The notes under the pieces are model-generated. The model was not told where the DNA came from. It saw only the letters and a list, made by a program, of their open reading frames with translations, and did not search any database. DNA of 20,000 nucleotides from Botryococcus braunii. Lineage: Eukaryota; Chlorophyta; Trebouxiophyceae. A program made the translations under genes and the position numbers. This document shows, piece after piece, positions 1 to 20,000 of the stretch. Location: assembly GCA_002005505.1 (NCBI GenBank), contig KV908353.1, forward strand, positions 182,664 through 202,663, in the 5' to 3' direction. Position 1 is the first letter of the stretch, and each line of letters starts with the position of its first letter.

Positions 1-1310
1 TCAAACCTGCAAGGTGCATGAACCAGTGCAACAAGGCATTGCTCCATGGCAAAAACTGAAAGGATCACGGCCACTGTTTGGGCTTTGACAAGCCAGCCAC
101 TGTTTTGGTAAGCCAATTGCTTACATCCACAGAACCCTGGCGCCCTCGAAGCTTTGAAGGCATGTGGAAATGCCACTGGCGCCTGCAATGCAGCTCCAAC
201 TGACCATAGTTTCTTCACGTGCTTCTAAAACAGAAATTATTTCGGGACTGGCTATACCTGGAGCATGATGATGTCAGGTCTCCATTCTCCAATCATGCGT
301 CCTATTGCTTCTGTCCGCTCTCTGAGCATCATCGGTGCCGCCCTGTTAGCACCCCCATCCATCAGAACTTGGCCAATTCGCTACCTCCTTAAAGCATACT
401 CGTATACTGCTAATCAGGTATTCCTCCCTCTGGCTGCTCACCAGATGTTCCACGTGAGAACTGTCAGCTGCCGCTGATCACAAGCCATTTTTGTTGCTAT
501 GTGACGATTTAATCTTGCCAAATGGAACTCAGAATTAGTTTCCACTACTTTTACGACTGCCTGCGCTGGACACCAATACCGGCGAAGGTACTCCCACCAT
601 CATCGAAACGCTACCCCGCTGCACAAGTGCCCTGGGTCGACGGTGATTTCAATCAACTATACAAATTATCTAAACTCCTGAAACTTTCCCGAAAAATTGA
701 ATGCATGCACAGATTTGTTTAAAACATACATGCTGTACATCTGAACAGGCACGTCAGACGGCACCCTAACCGACAAACATGGCTCAGACGAACATTTTAC
801 CAATATACTTCAAAATAATGCATCATTCTAACAGGTCTGCTGAGATAATTGACGTAAAGAAGTCGGTGCTACCAAGTTCTATTCTAAGGCGTTCTTGCGG
901 TACACCGACATCGATCTTCGGGTTGTGTACTGCAACGCTTAGGCGCTGCTTTCCCACGAGAGCGGTGGTGGCCCAGTTCTTTCAAGTGGAAACACGTTAC
1001 AATGTAGTGTTATGACTGTTCCTGGAATGGTCTGGTATAGTGCTGGGCATGGCTATTGCGGTACAGCCTGGCTAGTGTACGAGACGACGGAAGCCAGCTT
1101 TAGCTCTCAGGAAGGCGCATTGCTGATAGGTCAGAGGTTGTGAAGGTTCAGTCTTCTACAGCTTTAGAAAATTGTTGCGAAGATCAGACCTTCTTGTTGG
1201 TACCACTCGTCCACCCGGGGCGGTAGGCCAGGGGTCGTTGCAGTTCACGGTACGGGTTGACCACCGATGTATAGAAGCTCTTGAGTGTAGCCACTCATAA
1301 TTTTAAGCTC
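1..1310. other. No recognised gene; upstream region of the NEPRO-like gene
   Basis: Only short, unrelated open frames occur on either strand and none resembles a known family. Composition is mixed and there is no microsatellite. The part just before 1311 presumably holds the promoter and 5' leader of the NEPRO-like gene, but I see no clear TATA box. In the frame of the proposed start, a stop codon (TAG) lies at 1272, so the coding region cannot extend further upstream without splicing. Confidence 0.5.
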
Positions 1311-5630
<4,320 letters not shown>

Positions 5631-5869
5631 GTATGCAAATGTCTTCCACACGCCTGCCTGCTCCCCTCCCACCCTGTCACATGGTCACTCCCTTCAAGCT
5701 ATGCTACTTCAGTCCACGTGGCCGCCTCCCTCCCTCCCATCCCAACACATGGGCAGTTCCTCAAGGCATGCAGATGCATGCATTTGCCTGCCTTCCTGCT
5801 TCCCAGCCTTGCGCACGGACATTCCTCGGGTATGGCAGTAACTGGGGGACCTGCTCGCATGCTGGAGAA

Positions 5870-6035
5870 ACTGCTTCCATGCTGGAGAACCATGCTGGGG
5901 GAACTGATGGAGGAACTGCTGAAGGAACTGTTCACATGCTGGAGGAACTGCTTCCATGCTGGAGAACCATGCTGGGGGAACTGATGGAGGAACTGCTGAA
6001 GGAACTGTTCACATGCTGGAGGAACTGCTTCAACG
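5870..6035. repeat. 77-bp tandem duplication built of GAACTG-rich subunits
   Basis: The segment starting TGGAGAACCATGCTGGGG at 5883 recurs at 5960, nearly identical. Each is made of 15-18-bp subrepeats such as GGAACTGCTGAAGGAACTG. Open in several frames; no evidence of coding. Confidence 0.88.
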
Positions 6036-6084
6036 TGCCTGCCCCGCCCCTCCCGGAGAACTCAAGATGACAATATCTGGGGGT

Positions 6085-6310
6085 TCTGACGCTTGTTGTA
6101 ACTGGATCGGCACGACACGACAAACATCAACTGGGGAGGCTCGTGTTCAAAGGCGTGGAACTGCCGGTTGTTGTAATTGGATTCGCATGACATTGCAAAC
6201 ATCAGCTGGGAAGGGAGGATGGGAGGAATGTTACATCCAGGAGGTTCGTGTTCAAAGGTGTGGATCTTCTGGTTCTTGTACTTGGATCGGCACGCCAGTG
6301 CAAACATTAA
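6085..6310. repeat. ~100-bp degenerate repeat family, further copies at 6758-6870
   Basis: Units contain GTTCGTGTTCAAAGGCGTGG, then GCCGGTTGTTGTAATTGG, a CGGCACG-type word and CAAACATCAACTGGG. Two to three copies lie here; one more starts at 6759 and a diverged one at 6838 (GTTGGGGGTCAAAGGGGTGG), the latter forming the start of the candidate exon at 6839. Confidence 0.8.
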
Positions 6311-6376
6311 TTTGGAAGGAAGGAAGGAAGGAAGGAAAGAAGGAAAGAAGGTAGGAAGGAGGGAAGGAAGGAGGGA
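6306..6376. repeat. (GGAA)n microsatellite
   Basis: GGAAGGAAGG tract with AAAG and GTAG variants, about 70 bp. Confidence 0.93.
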
Positions 6377-6414
6377 TGTTTACATCCAGGAGGTTAGTTG
6401 GCATTTTCTAGAGA

Positions 6415-6735
6415 AGTCCATGGAATGGCTACGGATTCACTACGGATTTACGGAACATAATTATGTAGATTATGGGTTTCGGACGAAAAGTGTCAGAGAG
6501 GTTCTCTTATGTCATTTGGGACCATGTGCGAACACTGAAACTTTCATTTGAATCTTCTTGAATCTACCAAATCTTTAGTGAAATTTAGTATTTCCTGTAC
6601 AAATTCAACCCCGCTGTACACCAAGAAAATGTACCTCACCGGAATATCTGGACCGCACTCCGTAGCAAACACATAACGAGAAAGAAATACGTACGGATTT
6701 ACCTACGGATCTGTAGATCCGTAGAAACCACGGTC
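6415..6735. mobile_element. Possible MITE-like element with TACGGAT terminal repeats
   Basis: An AT-rich ~320-bp island between GC-richer repeats. Its left side has CCATGGAATGGCTACGGAT and CACTACGGATTTACGG; its right side, read in reverse complement, has CCGTGGTTTCTACGGAT and GTAAATCCGTACG. At 6703-6724 a perfect 10-bp inverted pair, CTACGGATCT and AGATCCGTAG, is separated by GT. No transposase and no clear target duplication were found. Confidence 0.35.
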
Positions 6736-6838
6736 CCGTAGAAATGCCAACACTACAGGAGGTTCGTGTTCAAAGGCGTCGATCTCTGCCGGTTGTTGCA
6801 ATTGGAATGGCACGCCATGGCAGATGCCAACTGGGGAG

Positions 6839-7019
6839 GTTGGGGGTCAAAGGGGTGGATCTGGCGGAGATGCTCAAGGTTGAGTGGCAGGAGGGGGTGC
6901 CCTCTGTGGTGGCCATCCCCTTCTCTGCGGGAGCCTCATTTGGGAGCGTGTGCGAACAGCATGATCGACGCCGAGCGGGACCTGCCGTGTGTCCGTCGGC
7001 CGCGGAAGACCTCGGACAG
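6839..7019 (+). CDS. Candidate NEPRO-like exon 6 (tentative)
   Basis: If exon 5 ends at 5616, the split Leu codon TT|G joins to an open frame beginning L-G-V-K-G-V-D-L-A-E-M-L-K-V-E-W-Q-E-G-V-P, then S-V-V-A-I-P-F-S-A-G-A-S-F-G. The proposed acceptor is CTGGGGAG and the donor CAG|GTCGTC at 7020. GC and codon texture look coding, and it stands out from the AT-rich DNA before it. The match to the family beyond exon 5 is weak. It could instead be part of the repeat array at 6085-6310, whose units resemble its 5' end. Confidence 0.3.
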
Positions 7020-7129
7020 GTCGTCCGTCCCCCACCAGGCAAAAGCAGTACGCCTTGCCTTGGCCCAACCCCGGTGTCAGGACGAGACACGCATACGCGC
7101 AAGCGCATGGGCACGCGTGCGCGCGCGCC

Positions 7130-7398
<269 letters not shown>

Positions 7399-7399
7399 G

Positions 7400-7757
7400 C
7401 TCATGCAGACAGCGGTGGGAGCACGGACAAAGGCATGGGTACCCTGGATAGTCCTATTACTGCGCCGTTCGGAACAGCAGTGCCCCCATGTCAAGTTTTG
7501 GAGTGCTACGCAGTATTGTGTTCTTTGTACAGTGCAAGTTTTCAACTAAAGCTGTTTATGTGAGAAGGGTTTATTGAGCTTGCTTTGCATACTCTTGTCT
7601 TGAGTTTAGGAGTAGAAATGAATAAAGGAATGAATGAATAAGGAATAACGGGATAACAAGTATTGCTTGGAACGCGGCCTCCCACCTCATCTGGTCATGT
7701 GGATCCTGAGGCATGGTCAGAGGATGTTCATCTCTTTTGTCTAAGCACCTGATGTAG
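7400..7757. other. No gene recognised
   Basis: Mixed-composition DNA between the (CA)n(GA)n tract and the long open frame. It includes AATAAA at 7621 (AATGAATAAAGGAATG), which could serve as a poly(A) signal if the NEPRO-like gene ends before it; no other support. Confidence 0.35.
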
Positions 7758-7781
7758 GCAACTCTGTCTCTCACAGGTGGC

Positions 7782-10138
<2,357 letters not shown>

Positions 10139-10462
10139 TCTTGCAGGACTGCCCCCTTCCCAGCTCGGAATCGTAGCAGCGACTTGAGTGGGGACGCCTG
10201 TCAGCATCGCATGCTCTTGCATGCCTCAGAAAAAGTGTAAACGTGGAAAAGTGTGTTTAATTACTTGGTTCGGTGTGTCCATGTGTCCAGACGGGAAGCA
10301 TCCCTTGCAATCTGACGCCGAATTGTTTTGTGCAGGCAAACCCAAGCGCAGTAAGCGATGAGGCGTCGAAGATGGTTTCTGCGACTGCGCAGACGTTTCT
10401 GAGCAAGCACACTGCTTCAAAACAAGTAGCAATCTCGAGGAGCTCCTGCGGTTTACCTTGGG

Positions 10463-10563
10463 GTCGAGGTGCCAGCGTTACACAGTACCCTAGGGGTCGA
10501 GGTGCCAGCGTTACACAGAACCCTACGGGTCGAGGTGCCAGCGTTACACAGAACCCTAGGCCT
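10463..10563. repeat. 33-bp tandem repeat, three copies
   Basis: GGGTCGAGGTGCCAGCGTTACACAG-type unit (shown in part) with a CCCTA step, three nearly identical copies. Confidence 0.92.
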
Positions 10564-11200
10564 ACATGTCGCTGGCCGTGCAAATCATGCGCATGTTTGA
10601 CAATGTAGTGGATATGAAGATGCTTGTAGTTTATAATTAAGAAGTGAAGCCTATTCTAACCGCATACCATAAATCCATCATGCAGGGACGCAGAATCCAG
10701 GGGCCAAATATGCAAGGTTGTAGTTTACACACGGATGCAGTGCGCTTTGTGGGGCCTAGCCGGAACTCGCCAAACATTTATTAAAAAGGGAGTTTTCCGG
10801 AAAAATTTGCAGGGGCGCCTCCAGCTGTCGGTGCACATAACTTCTACGGCCGTACGCACTTTGGTGGTGCAGATAGTTTCTGCAGCCGTATGCACTGTGG
10901 TGGTGCTTACATAATATCTTCTACGCATGTGCCGGGTCATGCACATTTACTCTTTTTCTAGTACGCACTTTGTATTGGTTGGTCTTATACCACTGTCTTG
11001 GCAAGCCTGCGAAGCACGACCCTTGCGACGATGCCTGTACTTCTCGTCAATTCATTGGGCATTCGTCACTCGCCTGATGCCGGCATTTTATAGGAGCCCT
11101 GGAGAGCAAGTTTGCACTCTCACGGCAAACCCACTCACACATGACCGCCCCTTCTACCCCTCACCCGCCCTTTCCCGCCGGGCGGCTCGCAATGCCCCTC
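10564..11200. other. No gene recognised; two to three copies of a ~44-bp repeat at 10835-10975
   Basis: The words TTCTACGGCCGTACGCACTT, TTCTGCAGCCGTATGCACTG and a diverged third copy near 10918 mark a short degenerate repeat, each followed by TGGTGGTGC in the first two. The rest shows no feature. Confidence 0.6.
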
Positions 11201-11201
11201 C

Positions 11202-11450
<249 letters not shown>

Positions 11451-11636
11451 GCGCAGGGGCCTTTATGAGCAGGACGAGGCAATGTATGCACACTCTTTCG
11501 AAAGCTCAGTTGCTCCATTCTTCGTCATACACCCGCACTGCTCAATTATGATTGTACCCCTGCATTGATCAAACTCCAGCTGCATCTTCAAATCAAGCAG
11601 TACATTGACCTTGTCAACCTTCCTGATTTCATTATA

Positions 11637-11706
11637 AATCTTCCATTTTTCCTTGTTAATCTTCCATTTTTCCTTGTAAATCTTACATATTTCCTTGTCA
11701 ATCTTT
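11637..11706. repeat. 21-bp tandem repeat, about three copies
   Basis: AATCTTCCATTTTTCCTTGTT repeated with small changes (TTACATATTTCC in the third), 3' of the mutarotase-like gene. Confidence 0.88.
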
Positions 11707-11724
11707 ACCAAACACCTGCATGCT

Positions 11725-11910
11725 CCATCTTGACTGCGCACCTGCGGAGGTCAATCTTGATCGTACACCTGCGTGGGTCAATCTTGATTGTACACCTGCG
11801 TGGGTCAATCTTGATTGTACACCTGCGTGGGTCAATCTTGATTGTACACCTGCGTGGGTCAATCTTGATTGTACACCTGCGTGAGTCAATCTTGATTGTA
11901 CACCTGGTGA
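11725..11910. repeat. 27-bp tandem array whose first unit holds the mutarotase stop codon
   Basis: Six to seven copies of a 27-bp unit, on the minus strand GTGTACAATCAAGATTGACC and CACGCAG. The copy nearest the gene reads CAC-CAG-GTG-TAC-AAT-CAA-GAT-TGA, the mutarotase C-terminus and stop. Copies diverge toward 11725. Confidence 0.93.
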
Positions 11911-12176
11911 CAAGGCTGCCACCAGACCGCCGACCCCGCATGGTCGCTGGGGAGCTGCTTCTGGTACGTGTGCATCAGTGCTTCCCACTCCTTTATACAG
12001 GGCATTGCCTCGTAGGACTCCATAGCCTCGCCGAAAGGCCTTTCCCCCCTGTACTCCGCATAGTAGAAGAGGCGGTTTTCCCAGGCCCAGAGAGAAATGT
12101 TTCTCAAGCCTACTGCATGTAGTGCGTCCTTGACTTCCGGCCATATTGAGTCGTGTTGCTGCTTGTACTCCTCCAA
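11886..12176 (-). CDS. rhaM: Mutarotase-like exon 2
   Basis: Ninety-six codons plus TGA, beginning L-E-E-Y-K-Q-Q-H. An ATG two codons upstream (12182) is in frame, but would drop the first beta strand, and an in-frame TGA precedes it, so splicing from exon 1 is preferred. It holds almost the whole domain. Confidence 0.75.
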   Translation of the reverse strand: MEEYKQQHDSIWPEVKDALHAVGLRNISLWAWENRLFYYAEYRGERPFGEAMESYEAMPCIKEWEALMHTYQKQLPSDHAGSAVWWQPCHQVYNQD

Positions 12177-12687
12177 CTGCATCCGACCCAGGGCAGGGCA
12201 TCAAGTGGCCGACTCCTGCTGGTGTTATTATTGCCCAACGGCAGTGTAGTAGCCTCCAACGATGAGAAGAAAGATGTTTTACGGCAGTGTTCTGACACTC
12301 AGTTCGATATGCTTCATGTCCAGCAGACTTCGTTGATGTACATGTCGTCTGGCATGTTCCCTTATCCACCCATTTTAGCCCTTCAGAAACTATCGGCTTA
12401 TGCAGAATCACTCATTTTGGTCTTTCATACAGCCATGTATTCGGTGCTTCGATACAGTTCATGCATGGGTGATATTCAATTCCTTCACCTCATATGGTCT
12501 CCCTCATTTCTGCCGTAAGCAGTTCTCTGAAGGCCACTATGAAATAATCGTATATAACAAAGGCCCCAATTCGTGGTAAGGAGAACCTCTTCGCTCCATT
12601 GGCGGGCCAACTAGGGTTCGTTAAGAAAAAACAGGCAGTGGGTCGCACCTTCCCAGACTTGAGGTCCAAAGTCATAGCTATTTTCAT
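11886..12687 (-). CDS. rhaM: L-rhamnose mutarotase-like protein (DUF718 family), two exons
   Basis: Model on the minus strand: exon 1 12687-12649 (M-K-I-A-M-T-L-D-L-K-S-G-K, donor AAG|GTGCGA), exon 2 12176-11886 (acceptor GGATGCAG), phase 0 join, 109 residues; Escherichia coli RhaM has 104. The spliced start aligns without gaps to the RhaM N-terminus and leads into L-E-E-Y-K-Q-Q-H-D-S-I-W-P-E (Tyr17 and His21 correspond to RhaM Tyr18 and His22), then G-L-R-N-I-S-L, E-N-R-L-F-Y-Y-A-E-Y, E-W-E-A-L-M and a C-terminal W-W-Q-P-C-H-Q-V-Y-N. RhaM interconverts the anomers of L-rhamnose in a dimeric alpha/beta-barrel fold. RhaM Tyr41 is replaced by Ile40 here, so substrate specificity is uncertain. 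The intron is 472 nt. The stop codon lies in the first unit of a 27-bp tandem array. The gene is divergent from the exonuclease gene. Confidence 0.75.
12649..12687 (-). CDS. rhaM: Mutarotase-like exon 1
   Basis: Thirteen codons from ATG at 12687 to the AAG before a GTGCGA donor. The frame is open further upstream to an ATG at 12771, but starting at 12687 gives the spacing between the first strand and the E-E-Y-x-x-x-H motif seen in bacterial RhaM. Confidence 0.6.
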
Positions 12688-13157
12688 CCTAAAACAAATT
12701 CTCAGCAAAAGATTTGCATCTTGAGAGCATTTCTGCAGACATAAACCATAGTGGGCCTGTGGCTCCCGCACGCAAGCCGTCGGCCCCCGGGACGTTCAGC
12801 GTGTTACCTACAAACGATTCCTATCTCCACGCCAGTTTTCCACAGTGTACTTCTATCATCATTGGATTTAACTGTTGGTGAGTGTGCAGTTTAAATGAGT
12901 AGGCTTCGTGAGACCAGCCCCATTGTTCGATCCCGCACCGTAGTACAGTTCCGAGACGTACACAGAATGCTGCCCGGTACAATGTTTGTTGTGAGTATGC
13001 ACGGACACGCAGCACGGCATGCAGGCCGACACGCATCCCTGTACGCAGACGCATTGCCAAAGGCATTTGAAAGTGTTCAAACTTCCTCCCGTTGCTATGT
13101 TGTGGTTGTTCTGACGGTCTAAAGATCGACCTGCCGTACCCCGATCCTGCCGGTGAA
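12688..13157. promoter_or_regulatory. Putative bidirectional promoter between mutarotase-like and exonuclease genes
   Basis: 470 bp separate the two divergent start codons and must hold both 5' leaders and promoters. No convincing TATA box or named element is visible, and it is free of microsatellite, unlike most noncoding DNA here. Inference from gene arrangement only. Confidence 0.35.
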
Positions 13158-19114
<5,957 letters not shown>

Positions 19115-19948
19115 GCTTCTCCTGCAGCTCTTCCTGCAGCCTTTCCTTTCAGCGTCTTGAAGGCTCTCCTACAGCCGCTCCTTAATCCTGTCCTATGACT
19201 CTTCCCGAAGTCCTTCCTTCAGCAGTTCCCGGCATCTTCTCTTGAGAGCTGTCCCAAGCTTCCGCTGTCCCTTGAGCATTTCCGAGGGCGTTCTTGGCGT
19301 TCTTCCTACAGCGAGTCCTGGCATCTTGCGTTCTGCTGCTCTGGAAGTCTCTCTTGCGCATGCACACAGCAATTACGCAGCTGTCGCTTTCGAGCCTCTC
19401 CTGCAGCTGTTCGCTGAGCTTTCCAAGCAGCTCGGTAGGTGATCAGGGGTTTGCTGTTTTCAAGCACGCTGTTCATTAACCGCGGGGTGAACCTGCGTTT
19501 GCTTTTACGTTTGGAGCTCCAGAATGATGGGAGATATTTTCTGGAGGGTTGGAGGAGGAGGGGTTGGTGGGGGTTGGGGAACTGAGGACAGCCGTTCCAT
19601 ACTTATGTAGATGAGGCAAGTGACGTGCAAAGTCAACTTTGGACGGTGTGGCCATCATGGCTTTGGAAATTTTGGAGGTATGCATGTATGGGTCAAGTGC
19701 ATTATTATAAAGCACGAAAGGTTTACAATATAGTCCAGTTGTACCACAATTGTGCTGCTGGGGAAGTTTCTTTTGACGGACATGGACTGATTAGATTAGA
19801 AAAAGTGTGAAGTGTGCATGATCCGGCACACATGGAGGAAATTGGAAATAGGAAATAGTGTGCATGGACTGATAACATCTTGGGATTGGGACAGTCAAGT
19901 GTCGATCAGGAGCCCGGACCGAGAGAATCCTAGTGCACTTTCTGCTGG

Positions 19949-19950
<2 letters not shown>
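19115..19950. other. Exonuclease 3' region; no further gene recognised
   Basis: 19115-19300 is a pyrimidine-rich degenerate repeat of CCTGCAGC, TTCCTTCAGC and CTTGAG words, probably 3' untranslated. Beyond that, the composition becomes AT-richer with no recognisable exon and no clear canonical AATAAA signal. Confidence 0.45.

Positions 19951-20000
<50 letters not shown>
19951..20000. repeat. (GC)n(CA)n microsatellite at the window edge
   Basis: GCGCGCGCACACACAC continuing to the end of the window; true length unknown. Confidence 0.95.

Noticed and set aside
10336..10425. Possible exon A-N-P-S-A-V-S-D-E-A-S-K-M between GTGCAG and AAGTAGCA
   Set aside because: It does not connect in phase to the strongest donor at 9893, and a simpler ending exists at 10089-10138.

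Overview
This is nuclear DNA of a eukaryote, most likely a green-lineage organism (alga or streptophyte). The coding signal is split into short exons by GT-AG introns, and a short interstitial tract of TTTAGGG/TTTTAGGG-type (plant/green-algal) telomere repeat lies at 2721-2760. Roughly a tenth of the window is compound (CA)n/(GA)n microsatellite, and minisatellites fill most introns. A charophyte would fit, but the sequence alone does not fix the species. Nearly all long open frames running through the microsatellites ([16 protein letters not shown] strings) are artefacts; the real exons are short and were found by joining phase-compatible pieces.

Layout. (1) 1-1310: no recognisable gene. (2) Plus strand, 1311 to at least 5616: a homologue of nucleolus and neural progenitor protein (NEPRO, DUF4477), five phase-consistent exons; its 3' part is unresolved, with a possible exon at 6839-7019. 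Its introns carry a 43-bp satellite-like array, a ~400-bp-armed inverted repeat (3340-4243), several minisatellites and a 330-bp purine tract. (3) Plus strand, 7782 to about 10138: a long disordered, repeat-containing open frame, either the NEPRO 3' exons or a separate gene. (4) Minus strand, 12687 to 11886: a two-exon, 109-residue rhamnose mutarotase-like (DUF718) gene. (5) Plus strand, 13158 to 19114: a complete seven-exon, 438-residue stand-alone 5'-3' exonuclease of the DNA polymerase I N-domain/plant organellar exonuclease type, with a transit-peptide-like N-terminus. Genes 4 and 5 are head-to-head, 470 bp apart. (6) 19115-20000: downstream DNA without a recognised gene.

The main unusual signal is architectural. 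Several tandem arrays seem to be built from the edges of neighbouring exons: the acceptor plus first 17 codons of exonuclease exon 3 occurs three times, the same exon's last codons resemble the 30-bp array that follows it, the mutarotase stop region is the first unit of a 27-bp array, and the last exonuclease exon begins inside the last unit of a 34-bp array. Many 3' splice sites are G-rich rather than pyrimidine-rich, and two are preceded by pure poly-G runs. The genes have no evident shared pathway: ribosome/RNA biogenesis (NEPRO family), sugar anomer interconversion (mutarotase) and organellar nucleic-acid processing (exonuclease).
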